NCBI GenBank assembly: GCA_947069175.1
Contig: CAMTDV010000017.1
Span: forward strand, 48,059,137-48,123,136
Direction: 5' to 3'
From: Scalesia atractyloides
Lineage: Eukaryota > Streptophyta > Magnoliopsida > Asterales > Asteraceae
DNA length: 64,000 bases
Shown here in pieces: positions 1 through 11,522 of this stretch. The notes under the pieces were generated by a model that saw nothing but the letters and a program-made list of their open reading frames with translations, made no database searches and had not been told where the DNA came from. Numbering within the stretch: the stretch's first letter is position 1; each line of letters begins with the position of its first letter. The translations under genes were made by a program, and so were the position numbers.

Positions 1-2581
1 CTCTTTTACCTTTTGGTGATAGGTTTTGAGATAGACACACTCTTGAGTTGGATGATTTGTTTTGTTGCAAATGGTGCATCTAGGAGATTTAGGTATAACA
101 CAAGTTTTGTTTATATCATTAGCTTTCAAAAGAAAACAGTCTGTTGTATCATGATTCCTCTTTTCACAAAATTTACAAAACAAGTGTTTAACCTTTTCTT
201 TCCTTTTCCTATCAGACTTTTTGAGAGCAGATGATGTAACTTCTACTGGTAAGTCTTTGATAGGGATCACCAATGCTTTTGGTGCTTTTATACCATCAAG
301 AGTTGAAACGTCCGTTGGCTTGAAGTTTTCCAAAATATCACACTCATCTGACCAGGTTGGTTTGAATTGATATTTTTCAACTGTTTTTTCTTTTGATGAA
401 ACCTCTGGTTTTTCAAGAACAATTTTGTTTCCCTATTTATCAGTGATTTTAATTTCTTCACCAGCTAAGTTTGTTGGGACTATTGCAACCAGCTCAGAGT
501 CATTTTTTGCAACTTTTTCACAAGTATGGTCATATTCCCTAAAGCCTAAACCAAACTTTATGTTGCTCTTGACTTGAGCATCAAGCATAAGCTCATAACC
601 TTTGCAAGACTCTACCCATTTTTCACAAGTGATCTGGGTAGATTCTAACTCCTGTTTGCAAACTTGGTATTTTTCTACCATGGTTTGGAGCTGGTCTTTG
701 GTTATGCTTGATTCATGCCTTAGGCTACTCATTTCAGAATCTTTTTCACTTAATTTTGTTTTCAACTCTTTAACAAGTTTTTCAAATTTAAGTTCATCTT
801 CCAAAATTTTGTTTCTCAGGTTTTCATTCATCTGTTTTATGTTTGCAAAAGCAATAATGCATTTTTCAGAACATAGATCTTTTAGGATCTGAGGTGATAC
901 CTTCGAAGCAGCCATAATAGCACAATCACATTCTTCTTCACACTCCTTTGTGTCCCACGGGTCAAATAGATTGTCTTTTTCAACATCAGCAGCATTCATT
1001 TCAATCACAGGTGAAACATCTGGTGTAGCCACTGCTTCACAACATGCAACCACATCAGATTTTGACTCCTGTTCCACAGACTCATCACCTTCAGCTATGG
1101 TCTCAAGAGCCATAAAACATAAGTTTTCATTTTGAAAATCATTTTTGGCTATGAGAGCAAAGTTTTCATCAGTTAAATCCTCAGGCAAACTACTCCAGTC
1201 AACAAAACCTTGGGTAAAGAAGCTTTGTTGTGTAACCTCTGCTGGTGTAGCAGTGGTTTGAGTAGTTTGAGTGACATGTGGAGCTTGTTGCACATGCACT
1301 TGAGGTGGTGCCTGAACATATTGAATCTGTGGAGCAGAGGTTTGGACATAATGAATAGGGACAGTTGTTACAGGACTTGCAAAATGAGCAGTGTTTTGCA
1401 TTTGTTGTGCAGGGGCAAACTGGGAATATTGGACAGTGCTTTGACGATTGGAGGCCAGGATGGGTAACAATTGGTCCTGCCGTTTGAGTTCTGCATTCCC
1501 TGGCAAAATGTCCCACCCTATTTCACTTAAAGCATTTTATCTTTGATTTATCTAACCCAACTTTTAACCCCCATGCAATCCTGGAAACCTCCTACCAGTT
1601 CTTTTGTAAAACTTACTAGCCCTAACACTCAAAAGTGCCAACTGGCATAGGATGTCCATCTCTTCCAAATCCGTGGGTTCAAAGTGTTGTAAGTCATTCA
1701 TCTCAAAAATCAGATGTCAGAGGTTTGGCTTTCACAATTTGTAACAAAAGCAAAATTAGGTGTACAGGGATCAGAGTTGAAATTGTTTCCAGAAGTTATG
1801 TCAATGTAATGATCAAAACTCTGATCCTTTCCACTACCAGACCCCTTTTCATGACTATAGAGAGCAGTGTTTCCCAGTGTATAGTCAACAGTTACTTTCC
1901 CAGACTCTTGAAGCTTCTTTTTCTGGTTCAACTCTCTCTCATAAATGTGAAGTCGACCATGAAGCTGTGTGAGGGTCATTTGTTTATAACCAACAGATGT
2001 TCGAGTAACATAAGTTATTGTCTCCCATTTTTCTGGTAGTGATCTTAGGAAACGAATATTGATAGTCGAATTAGGAAATTCACATCTACCAGTTTCAATT
2101 CGCTTATGAGACAGCTAAATCGCTCGAACTGTTGGGTTAGTGACTCACCTTTTACATGGCAAAAAGTTTCATACTGCTGATTCAAGACTCCTCTATTATT
2201 CTCGATCACCTCTTAAGTACCACCGAATTGCTCTTTAAGAGCGTCCCATAACTCTTTAGCACTATTACAATGAAGTAATCCCGCATAAATCTCATTGGGC
2301 AAAGCTGAAGCAACGATGCTAAAAGCCATAGCATCCAATTCAATCTTGAGGAAATCCTGTTCGGAGTAATTTTCGGATTTTTTAGGGACTTGAGTGTGGG
2401 TATCCTCTGTACTTGGAACCATGGGAACATGGGGTCCAAACACAATGGATCTCCAGCATCCGGTGTTTTGTTGAGCGAGAATATGACCCATCCTACGTTG
2501 CTAAATAAAATACTCATTTCGTTTCAACGTAGGTGGTTTGAACATGGATCCAATATTGGAATCCGGTATGTTTTATGCCAT
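1..2581 (-). pseudogene. Copia A gag remnant
   Basis: Gag is the nucleocapsid polyprotein of the retroelement. Reading leftwards from an ATG at 2581 (stop in the third codon), an N-terminal block near 2515-2213 has the motifs GHILAQQNTGCW and KELWDALKEQFGG. A middle block lies at 1979-1710. A C-terminal block at 1506-433 is Gln/Thr-rich and then coiled-coil (NLRNKILEDELKFEKLVKEL). Left of an in-frame stop near 433, the last 430 bases encode a zinc-knuckle motif CTICNKTNHPTQEC (C-X2-C-X4-H-X4-C) at about 40-80. All blocks align by eye with the gag of Copia D (16953-19804). The reading frame is broken by several stops and shifts, so no product is expected. Confidence 0.85.
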
Positions 2582-2728
2582 TTCTCTTGTTTACAACAGA
2601 TTTGTGTTTTAAAAACTTTTGTAGTAATAAAACTCTGTATTCTAGCAAAACTTGTCAAACGAAATTAGCAACAAAGAGCTGATCTGTTCAAATCAATTTG
2701 ATGTTTAAATCAAAAATTGATTGACCAA

Positions 2729-2741
2729 GCTCTGATACTAA
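2729..2741 (-). promoter_or_regulatory. Primer-binding site of Copia A
   Basis: The minus strand reads TTAGTATCAGAGC next to the LTR end, one base off the TGGTATCAGAGC initiator-Met tRNA complement seen in Copia D. Confidence 0.75.
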
Positions 2742-2742
2742 T

Positions 2743-3368
2743 TATCAGGATCTAAGTTTGAATTTATTGTTGTTTTTGTTTCAAATAATGGAAAATGATT
2801 AAAAAATAAAAATAAGTGCAGCGGATTAATGGAAAACTTTTACAACAATCAATCGGTCGTTTGTTTTCATCACCATCATGCTTTCAAGTAATCAAACTAT
2901 TGCATGTGATTCACAAACTCTCCCTTAGCCAAACAGCGATCATTTGATAGTAAGAAATGAAGAAGATATGTTAAATTGATCTTTTTAAGAAGACAAGTAA
3001 AAACTGTTACATTGAGCGCCTATTTATACTAACTATCTAACCACTGATCGTCTTTCAGTGACGTCAGGGTTGATAGTGACAGCTAACAAACATAACTAAC
3101 TACAAACACTGCTAGACTAAACTATTAGTGCATAGCACTGTTACATTAATTAAGCTAATACTGGTCTAAGAACTGCTGGCTATCCTCTGATCTTGTAATC
3201 TTCTATCAGCGGTTGGGAATTTCTTCTGTCAGAGGATAGGAATCAATGTGTTTATTGAAAGCAGTAGATACTCATCAGAGGTTAGAACATCTGATGATTG
3301 GATCAAAGCTCGGATGGTGTGTTTTGACTTTGTATCATATGTTCCTTTCCATAGGTTCAATCCTAACA
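2743..3368 (-). repeat. 5' LTR of Copia A
   Basis: On the minus strand it begins TGTTAGGATTGAACC (right end, 3368) and ends near ATCCTGATA (2743). The Copia D LTR begins TGTTGGGATTGAAC and ends GATCCTAACA. Both are 626 bp. The terminal CA has decayed to TA, and a stretch near 3180-3250 has been rearranged relative to D. The TATA region reads TATAAATAGG on the minus strand near 3020-3030. Confidence 0.85.
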
Positions 3369-3983
3369 AAGATCGATCCAATCACCAACGAGAAGGATGT
3401 TACTTTGATCGTAAAACGACCGTGTGTAATGAAGAATATGCCACTTATGAAGATGGAACAGGATTTCTACAAAACATTCAAGTGGTGGCATTATGATTCT
3501 AGCACAGGTGAAGCGGCAATTTGTGTACAACCCGATGACGACTCGTGGAAGATTACTGAAGAATTATCAGAGTCTGTCATAGCTCACAAGAGAATATATG
3601 GGTTATGGAGAGGAATCAGGGTTCTGGATCCCATGTGGCTGGTAAATTATTCGAAGAAAGACATTGAGCAATTATTCTTTGTGAAGATCAGCTACGAAGA
3701 GAAGGACAAGGTTCAAGCTCTGCAGTTCCAGAAGATCGTTAATGTTTGTTATGCGTAGGATATTCACTCTGGAAGAGCTTGGAACACAGCCTGGCGAGAG
3801 ATTGAAGCTAAAGAGAAGAAAAAGCAAGACAAGAAATAAGCCAGGATCAGAGAACGAAGAAGGGTCGCTGCTCAAAGTCGATTTCGTTTCAGCAGCACCT
3901 ACAATCGACCTCCTCCCACAGATCAGACACCTATTCCGTCTGAGGAGCGTCGAAAGCCAAGAAAGTATTTCTTCGGTCGATAA
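3369..3983 (+). pseudogene. Unrecognised retroelement ORF (element C), 3' part
   Basis: A plus-strand reading frame continues from the Copia A border to a TAA at 3981-3983. It has internal stops at 3756-3758 and 3834-3836. Visible features are a Trp-rich segment (FKWWHYDSSTGEAAICV), a segment with RIYGLWRGIRVLDPMWLVNY, then an acidic/basic helical stretch and an Arg-rich tail. It lies just upstream of a polypurine tract and an LTR, so it is the last ORF of an LTR retroelement. I cannot assign it to gag, pol or a known accessory family. The upstream part was displaced by the Copia A insertion. Confidence 0.5.
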
Positions 3984-4063
3984 ACGTGAAAAAGATTTTG
4001 AAGACTTTTTGAAGAAAAGTTTTGAAGACCATCCAAGACTGCGGCAACATCCAAGGGGGAGTC

Positions 4064-4428
4064 TGTTGGTGCACTAATGTCTATTGCCTACGTCTAGGAT
4101 GAGTCTGTTGTATAGCTAGGGATCATAAATGTAAAGTTTTAAGTTTGTAAAGATGTTAGAATTTTCGTGCGAAAATTCCCCTTGTCCCAGTCACTAGGTG
4201 CTATCTTGTTTTACTATAAATAGGTAACTTGGGGTGTTGGTCTGGAATGCTGTGATCCGCTACACGTTTATTGAATATGAAAGATACGTTAAGAAGTACA
4301 TCTCATGTATGTGTGATTGTTTGCTATGTCTAGCCTTCTAGCAAAGAATTCCACCTCTTCTAGTTAGGTCGAATCAGACCGGATTGCTCAAGTTTGGGAA
4401 GAGCACCGATCCTTGTAGTGCACCCACA
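4064..4428 (+). repeat. 3' LTR of element C
   Basis: A 365-bp segment begins TGTTGGTGCACTA and ends TAGTGCACCCACA, giving inverted ends. It is preceded by the polypurine tract CCAAGGGGGAGTC (4051-4063). A TATA box (TATAAATAGG) lies at about 4215-4224. Size and structure fit a short Copia-type LTR. It abuts the end of the Gypsy B gag region, so element C inserted into Gypsy B. Confidence 0.75.
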
Positions 4429-4498
4429 AATATCATTACATAATACCTGAAAAGTGTACATGGGTTTCAGAAAACAAAAGGAATTGAAATGTAAACTC

Positions 4499-5574
4499 CT
4501 AGTTGTTTATAACTGCATCGTTTTTGGCACGAGGCTCGTTAACTCCAGCGTTAAGAGCACGTCCCTGAGCAGGGTTGTTAACAACTTGGTTTTGTGTAGT
4601 AGCAACTCGACATACTCTTGCCGTATGACCGATATGCCCACAAGTTAAACATCTTCGACAATGGACATAAGCATGATAGTGTAGATTACATTGGTTACAC
4701 CAAGGTGCAGTCCCATTGTATGGTTTCCTAGCAGGGGGATGTGTTGTTTGATTAGGAGGGGCTTAATTGGGTTGAGTAACCACAACAAAATTTTGTGTAG
4801 CCTTACACTTCCTCGATTTCTTGGAAGGTTCAGCTTTGATTTCTTTGGGTTTCTCTTGTGTGTTTTTAGCACTCTTTTCCTTGTCGCCTTTGCGAAACAA
4901 TTTCCCTTTTCTAAATTGAGATTCAGTTAGGGTGGCTGCTAACTCGGTAGCCTCTCTAACAGTGGTAGGGTTGCTACCAATGACTATATCCTGAACTGGG
5001 TCAGGAAGGCCATCAATGTACTTTTCGATTGCCTTATCCAAAGGCGTAACCGTGGTGGGACATAGTAAGCTCAACTCCTCATAGTGATCGGTGTAGGCAC
5101 GATTTCTCCACTATCTTGTTTCAGATCATGGAATTCATTCTCGAGTGCCCTTTGCTCGTGACGTGGGAAGAACTCTTCCATCATAAGAGCTCGAAGCTCT
5201 TCCCACGTTTGAGCCATTGCAACATTAGCACCCTTGTCTCTCATCACTGCGTTCCACCACGTGAGTGCTCTCTTTTGAAAGACACTCATAGCAAACTCTA
5301 CCTTGCATTTGTTAGGACACTGCACATAACGGAAAGTGCTTTCAGTACTTTTGAACCATTGTAGGAGCCCAATAGCTCCCTCAGCCCCAGTAAAGTTGAG
5401 TGGTTTAGCCGAACAAAAATTTGTATAGTTGAATGGAGAAGGTGCATTGTTGTGGTTATTGTTATTGTAAGCTTGATTAAGTTGGGTCACAAGGTTCGGG
5501 AGTACAGCGGCCATTTGTTGAGCAATTAAAGTTGCCATTTCGGCGTCTTGGGTAGGGTTGCGACAAGGAGGCAT
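4499..5574 (-). pseudogene. Gypsy B gag
   Basis: Gag capsid/nucleocapsid of a Ty3/gypsy retroelement. The likely start is MPPCRNPTQDAEM at 5574; an upstream in-frame ATG at 5628 extends it. The capsid core has LTWWNAVMRDKGANVAMAQT and EELRALMMEEFFPRHE, the usual retrotransposon gag (PF03732-type) signature. A frameshift near 5070 leads to a second block with KAIEKYIDGLPDPVQD, and a TAA at about 4763 breaks the frame again. Beyond it a Cys-rich stretch and a CCHC knuckle CLTCGHIGHTARVC are readable, ending at a TAG at 4499. Family placement is from these motifs and the PBS/LTR context. Confidence 0.82.
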
Positions 5575-5628
5575 TCTAAACAGAGGAAACATGAGAGAAA
5601 ATGAATTAGATCGATAAAGGATAGTCAA

Positions 5629-6333
5629 GAATGAATGTTAAGAAAAACATTGATGAAGCATATGGATTGTGATCATTTATTCATGCACATGTGGGTTTTT
5701 GTTTAAAGGTTCATAAATATTCATGCATGAAATCATAGGATGATGGTTAGATGAAGATGATGATGTCTTGGAGTATTTGAATATAAATTAAATACATGTT
5801 AGATGCATTTAAAGTTCATGCATGATGATATGATAATCATGCATTAGGTGCTTGTACATAAGCATGCATGATGATTAAATAATCATGAGATGCTGAAATT
5901 GTTATGGTATGACAAAAGTGAGTTATATCAGGTTATAAATGCTAAAAATAATATTATTTGATGTGTTATGGTCCGATGAAGCGGATTTGTACGAACGCTC
6001 TAACCTTAGACAGAAAACTCAGGGTACAGGCATTCACCTTCTAACTTGCACGTGTTCACATTATTAAAGCCCAAACTTTGATGAGATTTTGAAAACTTTG
6101 AAGGCATAAGCCCAACAACAAATCATCTAAGGGTAGATGATTTCTTGTGATGTTTTTAGAAAAATTTTGTCCTTCAAGGAGATTTTGTGCTTTGTTTTTG
6201 GTAATCACCTAAGGATAGGTGATAGTATTTTTTTTTTTTAGATTCTAAACGCAAGTAAACTCACGTTAGGGTCCTAGGAAGGTTATAGACTAGGTCAAAG
6301 CATTACTAATAACCTAAATCCCTATAACCATTA
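5629..6333 (-). other. Gypsy B untranslated leader
   Basis: About 700 bases between gag and PBS. AT-rich, with many ATGATG/CATGCAT-like short repeats at 5640-5900. No ORF or RNA gene seen. Confidence 0.6.
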
Positions 6334-6345
6334 GCTTTGATACCA
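6334..6345 (-). promoter_or_regulatory. Primer-binding site of Gypsy B
   Basis: The minus strand reads TGGTATCAAAGC, near-complementary to the 3' end of initiator-Met tRNA. It lies three bases from the LTR end (ggggtgttaca), the same spacing as in Gypsy A and the TR-GAG element. Confidence 0.8.
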
Positions 6346-6881
6346 ATCTGTAACACCCCAAATCGTATAAAAACAACACGTGGCGGAAACACTTGGGGAG
6401 TCACGTTACAAATTGTTTCACAACACATGGTACTTAAAGTTTTGTTTTATTGAATAATGAATTACATTGTCTTGAATTAATAGAAATGGAATACAATCAA
6501 TTTGTCTTTCGGATTTTGAAGTTACTAAGGCCCGCGTCCATCCTATGTGTAGTTTGTATCCAATTCATCAAATAATGTATCCTGAAACATATGTGAAAAT
6601 AGGTACGTCAGCATAAAAATGCCTGTGAGTAACACAGGTTTTTGTTGATGAGGATTTATGGCTTTGATTTGTTAAAAGAAATGTTTAACTAAAAGTAACC
6701 AATGAACCTTTGTAAAATCATATGAAAATCAAATTATTTAAAAGAATGATGCATGGTTAACTTAATAACCAAAGTATGTTTAGTCTTGTATGAAAATGTT
6801 GTGTCTTGTATAAAACATGTCTTGTATAAATTGTCTTGTCTTGTATCGTGTTTGAAGTGACTTAGGTAACGCTATGATATG

Positions 6882-6948
6882 TAATATGATAAAAGCACTT
6901 ATATATAAGAAGTACTAGCAGCGTATCCACCATGCTTTTATCATATTA
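6882..6948 (-). other. Hairpin with 35-nt loop, shared with the TR-GAG array
   Basis: Arms TAATATGATAAAAGCA (6882-6897 as read on the plus strand) and TGCTTTTATCATATTA (6933-6948) are perfectly complementary over 16 bp. Read on the minus strand, the 35-nt loop begins TGGTGGATACG and ends TATATATAAG. The same loop, with 33 of 35 positions identical to the first unit, recurs in the tandem array at 53768-55607, where the stem bases differ but still pair. The location is U5 of the Gypsy B LTR. Confidence 0.85.
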
Positions 6949-8964
6949 CTCATGTCTCGTGAAATAAATCACTCACCATAACCAACATAAATATGTCTTT
7001 TGTAAAAGTATCATGTCCTTGAATAAAATATGTAATATGTATAACAATGCTTGTGTGTAAACCATATGTCATGTATAAACAATGTCTAGTGTAAGCAAGT
7101 GTCATGTATAAACTAATGTCTTGTGTAACAATGTCAAATAATATCCAATGTCTTGTATGGCAAGTAAAAAGTCTTTACTCAAACCACATGTAATAGTGTC
7201 ATCTATAACCAAACGTCTTCTATAACCGAATATTGTGTACAAAACAATGTCTTTAAATAAACAAACGTTTAAATCAAAGTTATGTTTTGAAAACCATTGC
7301 TTCTATTGATATGAACATTTATGTGGTTTGTTATTCGGATACATTCAAGCCTTGTTGTTTATGAGACAAACCCTTATAAGGACAAAGGTTTATCAATTGT
7401 TCATCGGATTCTATCATTCCCCAATGGATACTTCCAATCAAACTAGGAAGCGGGAATGAGGTTAAGAAACCTATGGTACCATGACATACTACCGGTCGGT
7501 GGGATCATTGTAATGAATGTATCTTGTTTCGTTCAACATACCAAAATGTCATAATCAATATAAGCACGTCATGTAAATTGTATTTGTAAACCATGTACTA
7601 AGTATGCTAAATCAACATGTCAAGTAAGGTGTTTATGAAAATCAAGGTGCTAGATATGCTAAGTCAACATATGAAGGAAAATGGATCCTTGAAATCAATG
7701 TGCTAAACATGCTAAATCAACATACGAAGCAAAAATGTAACTGAAATCAAGTACTATAAGTACTATGTAATCAAGGTACGTATAATGTCAAGAAATCACG
7801 AAAGTAGTAATAGGCACATATATATCACCCGAAAACATTTGAAAAATATAAAAGAGGGGACTATGTACTCACTTGGGATTGCAAGAGTGTCCTTGTTCAA
7901 GAGGATAAACAAAGCTCAAAAGACAAAGGAATTAAACGTGTCCTAACATCGGATATTTTATGTAAATATCAAGACTTTAATCAGAGGATTCGGATAGAAT
8001 GGAACCTTATAAACCAAATGAGTATTGGAACTCATGTGAAATGATTTAATAAAGTTCACATTCTGATTTGGAAAGAATCCTATGTGCTTTTGACCCGTTA
8101 TGACTCGTTAAGGTGGTTTAAGCCACTTTAACGTGTCATTTACGTAAATACGTGTTCGGATGATTAGATATATGTTATGATAAGTCTAAATTGCCAAAAC
8201 ATGTTTGAAAATGTTATTACATCAGATTACATGTCAAAATTTGTGTTACATATGCTTAAAATGAATTTATGCGCAAAAAGGGCGTTTTTGTCATTATTAA
8301 AGTGCATAAAAGCGACATATCATAACACTAACCAAATGAAGTGACCATAAGGTATAACCTCAGAGGGTTATTCCCTATACAACTATGGTCACAAATATGT
8401 GCTTGGTCGGATCCTAAGATCGACCAAACGGTCGGATTAGAAAGTCAAAGCGGTGGTCAAGACCGCTCGACTTACGACCCTAAATAAGCACTTAAACTAA
8501 AAGTGACGAGTTAGACATGTTTTGACATGTCTAACTAAGTTATAAAAGTGTTTTGGTATCAAAACAAAGTGTTTTGATACCCAAAAATAGTTCCGTCGTA
8601 TAATGCGCATTTGCGCATTATTGACCAAAACTTTGACTCGTCATTACGACTAGTAAACGTGGTAATCAGTAGGCATGATTGCTAGGGATTATGGCCATCG
8701 TGATTACGATCACGTTGCAAAGTCCAATTGGACTTTGACTTAACCAATTTATGGTCAAAAATGAAAGTTAAACATTGTTTGACTTTTAGCTTGAAATCTC
8801 TAAAAATAAATAAACAAGACTAGGATGGAACACTTACTTTTGATCCAAGGATGAAGGAAGGACCAGAAAACTCAGATGGGAGACCTCCAACAATGTGGTA
8901 GTCTCCATTAAGTTATAGAGAGAAAAGGAAGGAATGACCAAAAAATGTGGTTGCATACCACACC

Positions 8965-8972
8965 TATTTATA
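8965..8972 (-). promoter_or_regulatory. TATA box of Gypsy B LTR
   Basis: TATAAATA on the minus strand, followed by a pyrimidine-rich leader with TTCCTTCCTTTTCTCTC. This is the expected layout for the U3/R border. Confidence 0.6.
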
Positions 8973-9559
8973 CTTGTGGAGCTTGCACAAGATCATTCCA
9001 GGTGTCAAAACAGGTTGTAGGATCATTAAAAGTGCCTCCTAACGTATTACAAGCAGCAGGGAAGCTCATAGTTTCGAATAAGTGGTTTAAACATGAGTCT
9101 ACCACGTTCCTGCTGTGCTGGTGATACCTTACGGACCGTATGGGTCCTATGATTACTGTAATAACTCTAAATTTCGTTGTTACTTCGTTTTCAGTTTATT
9201 CCCTTTGTATTTCCATTTGTATTCCGAGATTCGTTTATAAGAAAATTTTATGTTAATTAATTACAATTATGTATGTTATATCGCATCTAATCGCTTATTA
9301 AATCGCATCGCTTATCTCATCGCATCGTAAAACGCAGTTAATTATGTGGTTTATATTATTTATGTGTTATGTGTGTGTTTGGTTATGATTACACTCGCTA
9401 TCGCATCGCTCTCGCACACTCGAATCGCTAAATCACACTATTACATCAAACTTAACTCTTAATATATCGCTTAATCGCTTAAAGTTACCTTATAACTCGA
9501 ATACATCGCTAAACAATCGATAAGCGAACGAAAAACGGGAAATTCTTGGGTTTCTAGGT

Positions 9560-9749
9560 AAGTTCGCTCGAACTTGGGTGATGCCAAGTTCGGCCGAACT
9601 TGACTAGCCTCTCAGAACTCCATTTTCCTTCAAGTTCGCGCGAACTTGCATGTGATCATGCAAGTTCGGCCGAACTTAGCCCTGTTTCATTAAAATCCAT
9701 ATAAGTTCACACGAACTTGCATGATTTCATGCAAGTTTGGCCGAACTTG
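9560..9749 (+). repeat. U3 array of palindromic boxes (Gypsy A 5' LTR)
   Basis: Near-palindromes of the type CAAGTTCGGCCGAACTTG start at about 9559, 9585, 9631, 9661, 9702 and 9732. They differ mostly in the central two to four bases and lie just upstream of the TATA box. Corresponding boxes in the 3' LTR are at 29655, 29681, 29727 and 29757. Confidence 0.9.
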
Positions 9750-9778
9750 ACTCCCCAACTCTCCTTTTTGCCTTCACC

Positions 9779-9786
9779 TATAAATA
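9779..9786 (+). promoter_or_regulatory. TATA box of Gypsy A 5' LTR
   Basis: TATAAATA in the context CACCTATAAATACCC, downstream of the U3 box array. The same site is present in the 3' LTR near 29847. Confidence 0.7.
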
Positions 9787-10421
9787 CCCAGCTCCATTCT
9801 CTCATTTGAACTTGCTGTAAGTTCGCCCAGAGCTCTCAAACCCGAAACCCTTTGTTTCTAAGTAAAAATCAATCCGATTTCAACTACAACGATGTTCAAC
9901 AATGGTTTACAACGATTTTGCACAAGGCTTTGCCTTCGTTTTCATCAAATCTCTTCTGTTTACAAAAACCTTCATCTTTTTCCATAAAACTTGTGTTTTT
10001 CACTCAGATCCATACTTAGATCTGAGCAAAACCTTTAAAGTATTGATTTTTACACCATTTCGGACTAATGACGAATGTTTCGTTCACTTTTGAGTGGAAC
10101 GAGACGTTGTCAGGATAAAACCGCATATCCGGAAGCACAAGGACGAAATCGTCACTTTACACAAACTGGACTAACCTGTACGAACCATCAAGTTTACCCG
10201 GATTAGACTGAGTTTCTGTAAAATGGCTAAGTTCGCTCCAAAAGACCTCTCCAGCCTAAGTTTTGCTCAGTGGCTTAAGGTTGGAGGGATGGGCACTCGA
10301 TTCTTCAGCAAACGACGCGAAAACGCAAGATTTTGGACCCAGAAATATCAAGTTCGCTCGAGATTGTACTGATTTTTGATAGCACATTAGCCAATTTCAC
10401 TCGAACTTGCCCTCAAGGGGC

Positions 10422-10681
10422 CAAGTTCGGCCGAACTTGAGTAAAATGCACAAGATTTCCTTTAGAATCTCCAAAGTTCGCTCGAACTTGTCAAGTTTCT
10501 CAGGGAACTTCACAAGTTCGGCCGAACTTGTCTTACCTGTTGATATTACCCACAAGTTCGCCCGAACTTGTCAAGTTTCTCTGAGAAACTTACAAGTTCG
10601 ACCGAACTTGACTCAACCACACCAAAACTTTAACAAGTTCACTCGAACTTGTATGTTTACATAAAAGTTCCGCCAAACTTG
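10422..10681 (+). repeat. Phased array of palindromic boxes in R/U5 (Gypsy A 5' LTR)
   Basis: 18-bp boxes begin at 10422, 10473, 10513, 10553, 10593 and 10634, with a degenerate one at about 10663. Spacing is 40, 40, 40 and 41 bp for the central run. Cores alternate between types such as GCTC and GGCC. The matching 3' LTR array is at 30493-30712. Confidence 0.9.
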
Positions 10682-11510
10682 CCTACTGCTCCACCCAAAC
10701 TTAACCGTTTCAGCAAATCTTAAGACTGATGCACTTTTGTTCGTTTACAGTCTGATCCGGCGCTCTCCGCAACTCTTCTCAGATCCCTCATCTCACCTAA
10801 AACGCACCCCTGTGAGTATACTTGACCCTTTTTTCGCTTTAATGCACATTTTGGGTGTTATATATGTTCCTCTATCAAAATCACTTCACAAATCAAATTG
10901 TTTATCACACGCGAATAATCTGATTTTATATGCTCAATACGTGATACTAGAAACATGTGACTAGGACTTATTTTCGTTAACTTGCCTCCTTAGCTAGTAT
11001 GGTACTATAGTGTGGCTAACACCTGACAGGGTCTAGTTAGGATGGACGCACAAGCCTTCTCATGGAAGTTAGCATGAGAAATATGCCTCGTTTATCTGTG
11101 TGATGTATTTTGGTGTATCATGATATGCATTAGAATATTTTGCGAATGTTTTCTCCATTATGCTAGTATTACTTAAACCTGTATGCTCACATTTACCTAA
11201 TATTATTGACTTGTATTTTAACATATGTAACAGGTTGAGGATTTTAGCTTGGATGCTTTGGACGTAGTTGCTTGTTTAGTTGTTTTGTTTAGTTCAAGTT
11301 GTAATAAATATAGGGAAAATCGAACCTTATTGTTTTATGGGAAAATAATGTATTTCATGACATTGTTGATGACATTTTGTTTAATAGTATGGGATATTAG
11401 ACGTAAAAATATTGTTGATTGAATAGTGTTATGGAAATTTCTCGTGAGACAATCTGGTCGCCTAGTGCCACTACCCCGATGTTTCCGCCATCGGTTGGGG
11501 TGTGACAGAT

Positions 11511-11522
11511 TGGTATCAGAGC
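11511..11522 (+). promoter_or_regulatory. Primer-binding site of Gypsy A
   Basis: TGGTATCAGAGC, complementary to the initiator-Met tRNA 3' end, three bases after the LTR. Confidence 0.92.

Larger units (their letters stand above)
1..3368 (-). mobile_element. Copia LTR retrotransposon A (SIRE-like), 5' part, cut by window edge
   Basis: Minus-strand element: 5' LTR at 2743-3368, primer-binding site at 2729-2741, then a gag relic running to base 1. Gag and LTR match the full-length Copia D at 16165-28134, so both are one family, but this copy carries more stops and has a partly rearranged LTR, suggesting it is older. It stands immediately against position 3369 of a plus-strand retroelement (C), which it probably interrupted. 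Pol, the 3' LTR and the second target-site copy lie outside the window. Confidence 0.88.
4429..9156 (-). mobile_element. Gypsy (chromovirus-like) element B, gag and 5' LTR portion
   Basis: Minus-strand remnant with gag at 4499-5628, a leader, PBS at 6334-6345 and an LTR starting at 6349. Pol was separated or lost where element C inserted. The LTR is interrupted at 9157 by Gypsy A and probably resumes after 31543. I cannot place its distal end. Confidence 0.75.
6349..9156 (-). repeat. 5' LTR of Gypsy B, interrupted by Gypsy A
   Basis: The LTR 3' end is at 6349 (minus ...GGGGTGTTACA). A TATA box on the minus strand (TATAAATA, 8965-8972) places R and U5 at about 8940-6349 and U3 to the right. 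The R/U5 part holds degenerate short repeats built on TGTCTTGTATAAA (6780-7260), repeats containing GCTAAATCAACAT (7590-7780), and a perfect 16-bp stem hairpin at 6882-6948. U3 sequence is cut at 9156 by the Gypsy A insertion. Confidence 0.75.
9157..11507 (+). repeat. 5' LTR of Gypsy A
   Basis: 2351 bp, TG...CA, nearly the same as 29257-31538 (2282 bp). U3 up to about 9780 carries six palindromic boxes, TATAAATA is at 9779-9786, and R/U5 has a second phased box array at 10422-10681. The length difference from the 3' copy includes the loss of about one box pair there near 29797-29820. A short ORF at 9902-10093 is conserved in both LTRs with substitutions but has no recognisable domain. Confidence 0.93.

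Noticed and set aside
9902..10093. 63-codon frame in the Gypsy A LTR, also at 29972-30163
   Set aside because: Present in both LTRs but Phe-rich with no domain; it is in the transcribed leader and may be a chance uORF.
10422..10681. CRISPR-like repeats with about 22-bp spacers
   Set aside because: Repeats are palindromic and diverged, spacers are similar to each other, and the array sits in a plant LTR.
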